Part shown: in pieces, positions 54,483 through 63,468 of the stretch
How positions within the stretch are numbered: the stretch's first letter is position 1
How the letters are laid out: each line of letters starts with the position of its first letter
Assembly (NCBI GenBank): GCA_016795365.1
Contig: JAEUHN010000046.1
Span: 62,001-126,000, forward strand
From: Verrucomicrobiaceae bacterium
GTDB taxonomy: Bacteria; Verrucomicrobiota; Verrucomicrobiia; Verrucomicrobiales; Verrucomicrobiaceae
Length of the DNA stretch: 64,000 bases
Direction of reading: 5' to 3'
Position numbers and translations under genes: made by a program
Notes under the pieces: generated by a model
The model's input: the letters and a program-made list of their open reading frames with translations, nothing else
The model's database searches: none
Told to the model about the DNA's origin: nothing

Positions 54483-54661
54483 CTTGCCGTATGATCCGGC
54501 GAAGGACGAGCCCTTCCCCTGGGAAGCGGAGGTGCGGGCGGCGATTGAGAAGCGGAAGGCGGAGAAGGCGGCGACGTAGCTTCGAGTGTCACTCGAAGTC
54601 GCACGTCTCCACGCCTCCGCCTCGGCCTGCGGCTTCGAGGTTTACTCGACGCTGCGGGCGG

Positions 54662-54728
54662 AGAAAGTGGTTTCGGCTTCAGCCGAATTATTGGAACCCT
54701 GATGCGGCTAAAGCCGCAGCCACTTTCT
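54662..54728. repeat. Nested inverted repeat B
   Basis: AGAAAGTGG (54662-54670) and CCACTTTCT (54720-54728) flank two complete hairpins, TTCGGCTTCAGCCGAA (54672-54687) and TGCGGCTAAAGCCGCA (54703-54718). Confidence 0.82.
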
Positions 54729-54754
54729 GGGGAGACCCTCGACCCAAGTCACCC

Positions 54755-54948
54755 GCCGCAGAGCGGCGACCGTTGCGTAGCCCGGCCTTTCAAGGCCGGG
54801 GTCGTCCGTCCCCACGCATCCATGCGTCGCAGAGCGACGCGCGAGGGCCATCGGAGTGCTCGGGTGTCGCGCTGCGACACAGGACTCCCCAACGCACGGT
54901 TCCCCGGCCTTGAAAGGCCGGGCTACCGATCGACCGCCGCTCTGCGGC
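54755..54948. repeat. Multi-hairpin repeat C, copy 1
   Basis: Three nested arm pairs: GCCGCAGAGCGGCGAC (54755-54770) with CGCCGCTCTGCGGC (54935-54948); CGTAGCCCGGCC...GGCCGGG (54776-54800) with its inverse (54903-54926); GCGTCGCAGAGCGACGC (54824-54840) facing GTGTCGCGCTGCGACAC (54864-54880). Each arm is also a small hairpin. A second copy is at 62673-62884. Confidence 0.88.
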
Positions 54949-55169
54949 TGGGCATCCGACCTGCCTCAACGCATCCAATTGGCAACACCATGCCGTTGCC
55001 GCGCGCGATGGCTGGAAGGCCGACTCGGCCTAACTCGTGCGGATGACCTTGCCGTGCCATGACCTCACGCGGTGGCGGACAAAAGTGTCCGCGCTCCTTT
55101 GGCGATGGAGGTTGGGACACACGAATCACCCATCATCTGCATTCGACACGCGCGGTTCCACGTTTCAGA

Positions 55170-57251
55170 ATGCCGACCATGTCCGACTGTTGCTGCCATG
55201 CGAAACCTGAGCCGAAGAAAGGCCCGGAACTTCCATCGTGCTGTGGCGAGGCGCCGGATGAGTTGCGCGATTTGATGCGGCGCTTCTGGTGGGGGCTGGG
55301 GCTGACCTTGCCGGTGTTTGTGTTTACCATGGCCGAACATCTGCCGTGGTTGCGCGGGCTGACGGGCGGGCGGGTGATGCCGGCGTGGTTGCAGATGGGG
55401 CTGGCGACACCGGTGGTCTGGTGGTGCGGATGGCCGCTGATGGTGAAGGCCTGGGAATCGCTGCGGACGCTGAGGTTCAACATGTTCACCCTGATCGGGC
55501 TCGGCGTGCTGGCGGCCTGGGGCTACAGCGTGGCGGCCACCATCTTCCCGCATCTAGTGCCGCACGCGCTGCATCACGGAGGCGAGGTAGCGGTGTATTT
55601 CGAATCGGCCGCGGTCATCACGGTGCTGGTGCTGGTGGGGCAGGTGATGGAGGCGAGGGCGAAGCGCGCCACGGGCTCGGCCATTGAGGCGCTGATGGAA
55701 TTGGCTCCGACCACGGCCTTCCGCGTGGTGGACGGTGTGGAGGAAGAGGTGTCCCTGGGCACGGTGCTGCCGGGCGATCTGCTGCGGGTGAAGCCGGCGT
55801 CCCGCGTGCCGGTGGACGGGGTGGTGATCGACGGACACAGCTACGTGGACGAGGCGATGCTGACGGGCGAGCCGATGGCGGTCGAGAAGGTGAAGGGCGC
55901 GCATGTCACCGGCGGCACGATGAACGGCGAGGGGGCTTTCCTCATGCGGGCGGAGCGTGTGGGCCGGGAGACGGTGCTGCAGCAGATCGTGCAGATGGTG
56001 GAGAACGCGCAGGCCTCGAAGGCTCCGGTGCAGCGACAGGCGGACCGGGTGGCGCGGTGGTTCGTGCCTGCGGTGGTGCTGATCGCGCTGATCACCTTCC
56101 TGCTGTGGTGGAAGCTGGGCCCGCAGCCCTCGCTCGCCTTTGGCATCATCAATGCCGTGGCCGTGCTGATCATCGCGTGCCCCTGCGCCCTCGGCCTTGC
56201 CACGCCGATGGCGGTGACCGTGGGGGTGGGTCGGGCGGCGCAACTCGGGGTGCTCGTCCGCGATGCGGCGGCGCTGGAGAAGCTGGAGAGCGCGGACCTG
56301 CTCATGATCGACAAGACGGGCACCCTAACCGAGGGCAAGCCCGCCATTGCCTTGATGCATCCGCTGCCGGGTTACAACGCCAAGGACCTCCTCACCTGGG
56401 CGGCCTCGCTGGAGGTGAACAGCGAGCATCCGCTGGCGAAGGCGCTCATTGCGGGCGCGTTGGAGCGGCAACTGCGGCTGCCCACCTGCGAGCAATTCAT
56501 CGCCGTGCCGGGCGAGGGCGTGGCGGGGATGGTGCAGGGCAAGGAGATCGCCGTGGGCCAACGGGCGCTGATGGAGCGCGCGAAGGTGAAGCTGCCGGAC
56601 GAACTGATGGAGAAGGTGCAACGTCTGCAATCGAAGAGCGGGCACACGGTCATCTTTATCGCGGTCGAGGGCGAGGTGGCCGGGCTCTTCGCGGTGGCTG
56701 ACCGCCTGAAGCAAACCACTCGTGAGGCGGTGGATCAACTCCACGCGATGGGGCTGAAGATTGCGATCATCACTGGCGATCATGCCAATGTGGCAGCGAC
56801 GGTCGCGGCGGAGCTGGGCATTGACGAAGTCCACGCCAGCCTGAAGCCTGATGAAAAACTGGTCCAGGTGTATCAAGCGCGTGAGGCCGGTCGCAAGGTG
56901 ATCGTGGCCGGCGATGGCATCAATGACGCGCCAGCGCTCGCCGCCTCGTATGTGGGCATCGCGATGGGCACGGGCACGGACGTGGCGATGCAAAGCGCCG
57001 ACGTCACGCTGCTTCGCGGGGACCTCCGTGGGATTGCTCGTGCTCTGACGCTGAGTCGCTCCACGATGAAAATCATCCGCCAGAACCTGTGGTTCGCCTT
57101 CCTTTACAACGGCCTCGGCATCCCGCTCGCGGCGGGCATCTTGTATCCGCTCTTTGGCTGGTTGCTGAGTCCGATGGTCGCCAGCGTGGCGATGTCCCTG
57201 AGCAGCATCTCGGTGATTCTGAATTCGTTGCGACTGCGGTGGGTGAAGTGA
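55170..57251 (+). CDS. Copper-type P1B ATPase lacking an N-terminal HMA domain
   Basis: The ATG at 55170 or 55179 gives a Cys/His-rich start MSDCCCHAKPEPKKGPELPSCCGE, which may bind metal in place of the usual ferredoxin-like HMA domain. P-type ATPase parts are complete: eight predicted helices, TGEPMAV near residue 230, the ion-site motif IACPCALGLATP near 335, phosphorylated Asp in MIDKTGTLTEGKPA near 380, and GDGINDAPALAASYVGIAMG near 580. The CPC motif and the VALN-like ending point to Cu(I)/Ag(I). The expected role is export of copper from the cytoplasm. It is preceded by the palindrome array and followed by a heptanucleotide repeat. Confidence 0.93.
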   Translation: MPTMSDCCCHAKPEPKKGPELPSCCGEAPDELRDLMRRFWWGLGLTLPVFVFTMAEHLPWLRGLTGGRVMPAWLQMGLATPVVWWCGWPLMVKAWESLRTLRFNMFTLIGLGVLAAWGYSVAATIFPHLVPHALHHGGEVAVYFESAAVITVLVLVGQVMEARAKRATGSAIEALMELAPTTAFRVVDGVEEEVSLGTVLPGDLLRVKPASRVPVDGVVIDGHSYVDEAMLTGEPMAVEKVKGAHVTGGTMNGEGAFLMRAERVGRETVLQQIVQMVENAQASKAPVQRQADRVARWFVPAVVLIALITFLLWWKLGPQPSLAFGIINAVAVLIIACPCALGLATPMAVTVGVGRAAQLGVLVRDAAALEKLESADLLMIDKTGTLTEGKPAIALMHPLPGYNAKDLLTWAASLEVNSEHPLAKALIAGALERQLRLPTCEQFIAVPGEGVAGMVQGKEIAVGQRALMERAKVKLPDELMEKVQRLQSKSGHTVIFIAVEGEVAGLFAVADRLKQTTREAVDQLHAMGLKIAIITGDHANVAATVAAELGIDEVHASLKPDEKLVQVYQAREAGRKVIVAGDGINDAPALAASYVGIAMGTGTDVAMQSADVTLLRGDLRGIARALTLSRSTMKIIRQNLWFAFLYNGLGIPLAAGILYPLFGWLLSPMVASVAMSLSSISVILNSLRLRWVK

Positions 57252-57253
57252 GA

Positions 57254-57309
57254 TGACGAATGACGAATGACGAATGACGAATGACGAATGACGAATGACG
57301 AATGACGAA
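57254..57309. repeat. Heptanucleotide tandem repeat
   Basis: Eight perfect copies of TGACGAA (56 bp) begin 3 bp after the Cu-ATPase stop. On the minus strand they would read as repeated TTCGTCA. Confidence 0.95.
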
Positions 57310-57440
57310 CTGAGCGGGCGGCTCTCCTCATCTCGACATCTCTACTTCTCCACGTCTCGACTTTTCCCCTCTCCACCTCCCCGCCGCCCAGACTCTGCGG
57401 GGAAAGAGCCAGCGTCCGGCACCCGTATTTTCGGGCCTCC

Positions 57441-60077
57441 ATGCGTCTCACGATTGTTTCTCTCGCCACCCTGCTGCCTTGTTCGCTCATGGCGGTGCCC
57501 ACGTTTGAGAAGGACATCCGTCCGATCCTCAAGACGCACTGCTTTCATTGCCATGGCGAAGACAATGAAACGAAAGGGGGACTGGACGTGCGGCTCGCGC
57601 GCTTCATCCTCAAGGGTGGCGAGCACGGACCTGCGATCGTGCCAGGCAAGCCGGAGTCGAGTCGCCTGCTGGACTATGTGAAGCAGGGCAAGATGCCCAA
57701 AGGCAAGGCGCGGCTGCCGGACAAGGATCTCAAGACTTTGGAGCAATGGATTGCCGACGGCGCGAAGACGGCCCGGCCCGAGCCCGAGAAGCTGGGACCC
57801 GAGTTCGCCTTCACGGATGAAGAGCGCTCGTGGTGGGCATTGCAGCCGATCAAGAAGCCCGCCGTGCCGATGGTGAAAACGGAGGTCGGGACACCGATCG
57901 ATTCGTTCATCGCGGCCAAGCTTACCGCGAACAAGCTGGGCTTCAGCGAGCCTGCGGACGCGGTCACCTTCATTCGCCGCGCCACCTTTGATTTGACCGG
58001 GCTGCCACCCGCACCCGAGGACGTGGACGCGTTCGTGAAGGACTCCATCCAGAATCCGAAGTCGAGCGTGCAGCATCTCATCGAGCGCCTGCTCTCGTCG
58101 CCAGCGTATGGCGAGCGTTGGGGGCGTCACTGGCTCGATGTGGCGGGCTACTCGGACAGCGAGGGCTACACGGACAAGGACCTGGAGCGAAAGCACGCGT
58201 GGAAGTATCGCGACTACGTGGTGAAGGCGTTCAACAATGACAAGCCTTTCGATCAATTCATCCGCGAGCAACTCGCGGGCGACGAGATGGTGCCGCAGCC
58301 ATTCAAGAACCTGAGCGCTTCCGACATCGAGAAGCTAACGGCCACGGGCTTCCTCCGCATGGCCGCCGATGGCACGGCTTCCATGAATGACACGGTGGCC
58401 AAGAACGCGACCGTGGCCGACACGATCAAGATCATCGGTGCCTCGCTCTATGGCATGACGATCGCCTGCGCGCAGTGCCACGATCATCGCTACGATCCCA
58501 TCACGCAGGAGGACTACTACCGGCTGCGTGCAGTCTTCGAGCCGGGCTTCGACACGAAAAACTGGCGCACGCCTCCCTCGCGTCTGGTGTCGCTGCTGAC
58601 CGACGCCGAACGTGCCGAGTCGGCCAAAATCGAAGTCGAAGCCAAGAAGCTCGACGCTGCCCGCGACAAGAAGCAGGAAGAGTTCATCACCGAGGTGCTG
58701 GAGAAGGAATTGCTCAAGGCCGATGCCGCGGTGCGCGATGATCTGCGCAAGGCCTACCGCACGGTGGCGGCTAAACGCACGCCCGATCAGGTGAAGCTGC
58801 TCAAGGCCTGGCCGCGCGTGAATCAGCTCAGTGGTGGCTCCTTGTATCTCTATGATTCGACTTACAAGACCAAGCACGCGGACGAACTGAAAACGATGGC
58901 CGCCGAGGCCGCCAAGGTGCGTGCGACCAAGCCTGTGGAGGAGTTTGTCCAGGCCTTCACCGAATTGCCGAAGGCGAAGGAGGCGGTGCCTGCGACCTTC
59001 CTTTTCCATCGCGGTGATCCTGAGCAGCCGAAAAGCAAGGTGCTGCCCGGAGACCTCTCGGTGCTCGCCGGTCAGCGAAAGGTGGAGGTGCCGGAGAAGA
59101 ATCCTGCGCTGCCTTCCAGCGGACGGCGGCTGGCCTTTGCACAGTCGATCACCGACGGCCGGCATCCGCTGCTCGCTCGCGTGATGGTGAACCGCGTGTG
59201 GATGCACCACTTCGGCAAAGGAATCGTGGCGAGCGCCGGAGACTTCGGGAAGCTCGGCGAACTGCCCTCGCACCCCGAGTTGCTCGACTGGCTGGCTTCG
59301 GAGTTCATGCAGAACGGCTGGAGCGTGAAGCATCTGCATCGCCTGATCATGAACTCGCGCACCTACGCGCAGACCAGCAAGCGCGATCCTGAGCGCGAGC
59401 GCATCGACCCTGACAACCGGCTTCTCAGTCGCATGAACGTGCAGCGTCTGGAGGCGGAGACTTTGCGTGATTCGTTCCTCGCCGTGTCTGGTAAGATCAA
59501 TCCCAAGCTAGGCGGACCACCGGTGCCGGTGATGCACAATGAAGAAGGTCAGGTCGTGCTCGGCAACGACACCACTGACACCGCCGGGCGTCAGACGGGC
59601 AAATACATTCCGCTCAATGGCGAGGAGTATCGCCGCAGTGTGTATGTGCAGTCGCGCCGGTCCATGCCGCTGGAGATGTTCGCCGCCTTCGATGCGCCCG
59701 CGATGACCGATGCGATGTGCAGCGTGCGTCCGGTGACCACTGTGAGTCCGCAGAGCCTGCTGTTGATGAACAATGCCTACATGCGCGAGCACGCCCAGGA
59801 CTTCGCGCAGCGTCTGATCACGGAGTGCGGAACGGACCTCGACAAGCAGGTGCGCCGTGCGTGGAAGATCTGCTACAGCCGCGAGCCGAGCATGGCCGAT
59901 GTGCAGGACGGGATCGACTTCGTCAAAGCGCAGACTGAGCACTACAAAACGAATCCTGCGAAGCTCGAGCATGTCGTGGCTCCGGCGGAAAAAGCGAATG
60001 CTCCGGCGGAGTTGCTCGGACTCGCGGCACTGTGCCACGCGCTCATGAGCGGCAATGCGTTCTTGTATGTGGACTGA
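57441..60077 (+). CDS. DUF1549/DUF1553 cytochrome-type exported protein
   Basis: A signal peptide (MRLTIVSLATLLPCSLMA) is followed by a planctomycete-type cytochrome c-like domain with CFHCH at 34-38. The DUF1549 region (about 150-350) has PIDSFIAAKLTANKLGFSEPAD, FDLTGLPPAPEDVDAFV, YGERWGRHWLDVAGYSDS and a second heme-like motif CAQCHDHRYDPI near 340. DUF1553 (about 570-860) has RHPLLARVMVNRVWMHHFGKGIV, YRRSVYVQSRRSMPLEMFAAFDAP and VRPVTTVSPQSLLLMNN. It is an extracytoplasmic protein; the family often pairs with DUF1501, which is absent on both sides here. Confidence 0.92.
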   Translation: MRLTIVSLATLLPCSLMAVPTFEKDIRPILKTHCFHCHGEDNETKGGLDVRLARFILKGGEHGPAIVPGKPESSRLLDYVKQGKMPKGKARLPDKDLKTLEQWIADGAKTARPEPEKLGPEFAFTDEERSWWALQPIKKPAVPMVKTEVGTPIDSFIAAKLTANKLGFSEPADAVTFIRRATFDLTGLPPAPEDVDAFVKDSIQNPKSSVQHLIERLLSSPAYGERWGRHWLDVAGYSDSEGYTDKDLERKHAWKYRDYVVKAFNNDKPFDQFIREQLAGDEMVPQPFKNLSASDIEKLTATGFLRMAADGTASMNDTVAKNATVADTIKIIGASLYGMTIACAQCHDHRYDPITQEDYYRLRAVFEPGFDTKNWRTPPSRLVSLLTDAERAESAKIEVEAKKLDAARDKKQEEFITEVLEKELLKADAAVRDDLRKAYRTVAAKRTPDQVKLLKAWPRVNQLSGGSLYLYDSTYKTKHADELKTMAAEAAKVRATKPVEEFVQAFTELPKAKEAVPATFLFHRGDPEQPKSKVLPGDLSVLAGQRKVEVPEKNPALPSSGRRLAFAQSITDGRHPLLARVMVNRVWMHHFGKGIVASAGDFGKLGELPSHPELLDWLASEFMQNGWSVKHLHRLIMNSRTYAQTSKRDPERERIDPDNRLLSRMNVQRLEAETLRDSFLAVSGKINPKLGGPPVPVMHNEEGQVVLGNDTTDTAGRQTGKYIPLNGEEYRRSVYVQSRRSMPLEMFAAFDAPAMTDAMCSVRPVTTVSPQSLLLMNNAYMREHAQDFAQRLITECGTDLDKQVRRAWKICYSREPSMADVQDGIDFVKAQTEHYKTNPAKLEHVVAPAEKANAPAELLGLAALCHALMSGNAFLYVD

Positions 60078-60140
60078 GGCGCTGACCAAGACGGTCGTCG
60101 AACCAGTTTACGATCAGAAAGCCCGTTCTAGGGTGCGCGC

Positions 60141-60749
60141 ATGTCTCTCAACTATCCGGCCCCGATCCAGCGACTCATCGTGCAGCTCAAGAGCCTGCCG
60201 GGAGTAGGTCCACGCAGCGCGGAGCGCATGGCCCTCTGGCTGCTGAGTGCCGGACGCGAGCGTGGTGGACTGCTGGCGGATGCCTTGCGCGCCATCGAGA
60301 CGGAGGTGGTGATGTGCGAGGACTGCGGCTTTTACAATGAGGCGGGCCAGGCCTGCTTGCTGTGCTCGAATGACAAGCGGCAGCGCCACATCGTCTGCGT
60401 GGTGGAGCAGGCCGCCGATGTGCTGCGCCTGGAGCGCTCGCGAGCTTACCAAGGGCAATATCATGTGCTCGGTGGCAAGCTCTCGCCGCTGGACAATGTG
60501 ACGCCCGAGGACCTGCGCATGGACTCACTCGAACGTCGCGTGGCGGAACTCCCTGCCAGCGAGGTGATTCTGGCCCTGGGCTCTGATGTGGAAGGCGAAG
60601 CCACGGCAAACTACATCGCTGATCTGGTGCGGCCATTGGGGGTCGCCGTGACCAAGCTGGCTCAGGGTATGCCAGCAGGTGGAGGACTCGATCACGTCGA
60701 TGAACTCACGCTGCATCACGCGCTGCAAGGGCGCCGTGCGATGTCGTGA
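60141..60749 (+). CDS. recR: Recombination protein RecR
   Basis: RecR acts with RecO and RecF to load RecA in gap repair. The 202-residue protein has the N-terminal HhH (SLPGVGPRSAERMALWLL), a zinc finger CEDC...CLLC (about 55-75), and the Toprim domain (CVVEQAADVLRLERSRAYQGQYHVLGGKLSPLD, then ILALGSDVEGEATANYIADL). The spacing in the zinc finger is slightly longer than in E. coli. It is convergent with prfC, with a 4-bp gap. Confidence 0.96.
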   Translation: MSLNYPAPIQRLIVQLKSLPGVGPRSAERMALWLLSAGRERGGLLADALRAIETEVVMCEDCGFYNEAGQACLLCSNDKRQRHIVCVVEQAADVLRLERSRAYQGQYHVLGGKLSPLDNVTPEDLRMDSLERRVAELPASEVILALGSDVEGEATANYIADLVRPLGVAVTKLAQGMPAGGGLDHVDELTLHHALQGRRAMS

Positions 60750-60753
60750 GTGC

Positions 60754-62340
60754 TTACTCGGGGAGTTCGAGCAGCTGCACGTCGGGATTGCGCTGCTCGA
60801 AGTAGCGTTGAGCCCAGTCAGAATCGAAGAGGATCACCCAGCGATTCTCCGCATCCTGGGCCATCGTCATGCCACTGCCCATGGCGACGCCATCGGGAAT
60901 CGTGATGCTCTCGGGCGCTTTCAGCCAGCGGAGCTTGGTCCAGGGAGCAGTCTCAAGTCGGCTCTCCGCATTGTATTCGGACTCCAGACGATACTGCACC
61001 ACTTCAAACTGGAGCGGACCCACCGCGCCTAACAAAGGTGTGCGGGTCATGCTGCCGGGCATGAGGAATTGCTGAATGACGCCCTCGGCCAGCAGCTGGT
61101 CGAGACCTTCACGGAAGCGTTTGTATTTCGCGGTGCTCGGGTTGTGCAGGTAGGCAAAGACTTCCGGCGGGAAGCGCGGAATCTCATCATACTTCACCGG
61201 GCCGATGGTGCTGAGCGTGTCGCCGATGGCGAAGTCTTGATTGCCCACGAGGCCCACCACATCGCCAGCCCAGGCTTCGTTCACCGTGTCGCGATCCTGG
61301 CCGAAGAGCTTCTGCGAGTTCGCCATGCGCATGGGCTTGCCCGTGCGGCTGTTCACCGCTTGCATGTCGCGCTCGAACTTGCCATTCACGATGCGGAGGA
61401 AGGCCATGCGATCGCGGTGCCGCGGATCCATGTTCGCCTGGATCTTGAACACAAAGCCGGTGAAGCCGGGCGTGGTCGGCTCGATCATCTGGTCGCCTGC
61501 GATGCGCGGTCGGGGCGGGGGAGCCATCTCCAGGAAGCCATCGAGGAGGAGCTGCACACCGAAGTTGTTGCTCGCACTGCCGAAGAACACGGGCGTGAGC
61601 TGTCCGTTGTCGATGGCGCGACGATCATAGGCGTGGCCGGCGCCGTCGAGCATTTCGAGTTCCAGCATCGCTTGTTCGAGAGCCTCGGGCACCGTGTGCT
61701 CGCGCACGAAATCATCGCCCAGTCCGGTGACCTGCTCAGGCGCGCGGAAGGTGCCGTGCGCGGTGCGTTCGAAGAGATGGACTTCCTTTTTCCGACGATC
61801 AAACACGCCACGGAACTGCTGCCCGAGGCCGAGCGGCCAGTTGAGCGCGCAGGCACCGATGCCGAGCACGGTCTCCAGCTCATCGAGCAGCGTGAGCGGC
61901 TCGCGCGCGGGACGGTCCAGCTTGTTCATGAAGGTGAAGATCGGCACGCCACGACGACGGCAGACTTCGAAGAGCTTGCGCGTCTGGCTCTCAATCCCTT
62001 TACCGGCGTCGATCACCATGATCGCGGCATCGACGGCGGTGAGCACGCGGTAGGTATCTTCGCTGAAGTCCTTGTGCCCCGGCGTGTCCAGAAGGTTCAC
62101 GACGCAGTCCTTGTATTCGAACTGCAGCACCGTCGAGCTGACCGAGATGCCGCGCTGCTTCTCGAGTTCCATCCAGTCGGAGGTGGTCGAGCGCTGGTTC
62201 TTGCGCGCGGTGACGGAGCCTGCGAGCGCGATGGCACCACCGTAGAGCAGGAGCTTTTCCGTGAGCGTGGTCTTGCCAGCATCCGGGTGGGAAATGATGG
62301 CAAAGGTGCGGCGGCGATTGATCTCTTGCTCTGGCGTCAT
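60754..62340 (-). CDS. prfC: Peptide chain release factor 3
   Basis: A translational GTPase that recycles RF1 and RF2. The start at MTPEQEINRRRTFAIISHPDAGKTT is the family start. G motifs are intact: SHPDAGKTTLTE, DTPGHKDFSEDTYR and FMNKLDRPAREP. KNQRSTTSDWMELEKQRGISVSS and ENRWVILFDSDWAQRYFEQRNP, plus the C-terminal RF3-specific domain, are present. About 528 residues, the usual size. It converges on recR; a separate palindrome-bearing gap lies upstream. Confidence 0.96.
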   Translation of the reverse strand: MTPEQEINRRRTFAIISHPDAGKTTLTEKLLLYGGAIALAGSVTARKNQRSTTSDWMELEKQRGISVSSTVLQFEYKDCVVNLLDTPGHKDFSEDTYRVLTAVDAAIMVIDAGKGIESQTRKLFEVCRRRGVPIFTFMNKLDRPAREPLTLLDELETVLGIGACALNWPLGLGQQFRGVFDRRKKEVHLFERTAHGTFRAPEQVTGLGDDFVREHTVPEALEQAMLELEMLDGAGHAYDRRAIDNGQLTPVFFGSASNNFGVQLLLDGFLEMAPPPRPRIAGDQMIEPTTPGFTGFVFKIQANMDPRHRDRMAFLRIVNGKFERDMQAVNSRTGKPMRMANSQKLFGQDRDTVNEAWAGDVVGLVGNQDFAIGDTLSTIGPVKYDEIPRFPPEVFAYLHNPSTAKYKRFREGLDQLLAEGVIQQFLMPGSMTRTPLLGAVGPLQFEVVQYRLESEYNAESRLETAPWTKLRWLKAPESITIPDGVAMGSGMTMAQDAENRWVILFDSDWAQRYFEQRNPDVQLLELPE

Positions 62341-62672
62341 GCGGGGCGTGGGCTTTGCACGCAATGACTGGCCTGTGCAAGCGAGGAATGGTCGAGGGCG
62401 GGACGATGGGGGCCTGCGCGTGATGTTCCTTTTGGGCAAAGCAAGCGTGGCAGTCGTGCGTCAGCCACAGAGCGGCGTTGGATGCACGGAAGGGCGCATG
62501 ACTCTTCGTTGGTCGGGAGACTTTGAATGGCGAGGGGCATGAACGAAAGCCGTCAGCTGACGATGAGGGGGCTTGCAGGAGGAAGGATGCGATACTCGAG
62601 GAATGAGAGGCTGCGGGCACGAGCAGCATTGAAATTTGAAAAATGGAAACTTGAGATTGGAAAGGGGATGGA
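62341..62672. other. Gap upstream of prfC
   Basis: About 330 bp between the prfC start and the repeat at 62673. Frames on both strands have no family features. The prfC promoter is expected near 62341-62450. Confidence 0.45.
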
Positions 62673-62884
62673 GCCGCAGAGCGGCGAGCGAAACGTAGCC
62701 CGGCCTTTCAAGGCCGGGTTGGCTGGTGACGAATGGCCATGCGTCGCAGAGCGACGCGCGAAACGTCGCGGGTGCGGGTGGGAGATTCGGTGTGATCGAG
62801 TGTCGCTCTGCGACACGGGTGGCGGCCTGCGCGGGGTTCCCGGCCTTGAAAGGCCGGGCTACGCAACGGTCGCCGCTCTGCGGC
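62673..62884. repeat. Multi-hairpin repeat C, copy 2
   Basis: The same three-level layout as 54755-54948: GCCGCAGAGCGGCGA (62673-62687) with TCGCCGCTCTGCGGC (62870-62884), the CGTAGCCCGGCC...GGCCGGG arm with its inverse, and GCGTCGCAGAGCGACGC facing GTGTCGCTCTGCGACAC. Arms are strongly conserved between copies; loops between them are not. Confidence 0.9.
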
Positions 62885-62932
62885 TTTAATGCATCGTTGG
62901 TCGCTCCGGGAGTCTGCGAAGGTGGGAGGCCT

Positions 62933-63319
62933 TCAGGCAGGGCCTTGTTCGTCCAATCGCTTCTGGGCCTCCGCCATGATCGACTCGATCTCAATGTCGG
63001 GTTCGGGCGCGAGCGTTCGATACCATTGAACGAAATGAACCACGGACTCCAACATTCCCAGCTTGAGCAGCACTCGGATCAAAGGCTTCAGCGAGGCAAG
63101 ATCGAACGGACCCTCTTCATAGCGTTCACTGAGCGTTTTGAGAGTCTGTTCGGCAATGGCTTTGACCGCAGGATCATCGCCAATGGTTTGGAACAAGGTG
63201 TCGAGGTGAGCCCCCTCCAGGCTCGCTGCCCGCCGTTGCTTCGCCTCGATCTGTTCAAGGAAGACCGCGATCCGGTTCACTGGCTCATCGGGCGGATCAG
63301 TGGGAGTGGGGCGTTCCAT
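62933..63319 (-). CDS. Small helical hypothetical protein
   Basis: The 128-residue protein is mostly helical and acidic (RIAVFLEQIEAKQRRAASLEG, TLKTLSERYEEGPFDLASL, ESVVHFVQWYRTL). No family is recognised. It stands alone between the palindrome repeat and the KamA gene. Codon use is like its neighbours. Confidence 0.55.
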   Translation of the reverse strand: MERPTPTDPPDEPVNRIAVFLEQIEAKQRRAASLEGAHLDTLFQTIGDDPAVKAIAEQTLKTLSERYEEGPFDLASLKPLIRVLLKLGMLESVVHFVQWYRTLAPEPDIEIESIMAEAQKRLDEQGPA

Positions 63320-63364
63320 GGGGATCGGAGTCTGGAGGACGAGCTAGGGAACCAGCGACAATCT

Positions 63365-63438
63365 AACCACTAACTGACGCTGACGATGCCAGAACCATGA
63401 GTGCATTGTGAGTGTCCAGTTAGTGTCAGTCAGTGGTT
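63365..63438. repeat. Inverted repeat upstream of the small gene
   Basis: AACCACTAACTGAC (63365-63378) faces GTCAGTCAGTGGTT (63425-63438), 13 of 14 paired. It lies between the small gene and the end of kamA, where a terminator could be. Confidence 0.6.
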
Positions 63439-63468
63439 CAAGACCTTCAATCCAACGGCTGCCGATCA

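Larger units (their letters stand above)
54304..55169. other. Non-coding array of nested palindromes
   Basis: About 865 bp between the start of the restriction gene and the Cu-ATPase gene contain three different palindromic elements (54367-54482, 54662-54728, 54755-54948). Open frames here are made of repeat DNA. The promoter of the restriction operon should lie at the left edge. Confidence 0.7.

Noticed and set aside
62461..62994. Minus-strand open frame of 177 codons upstream of prfC
   Set aside because: It runs through the multi-hairpin repeat and has repeat-derived sequence.
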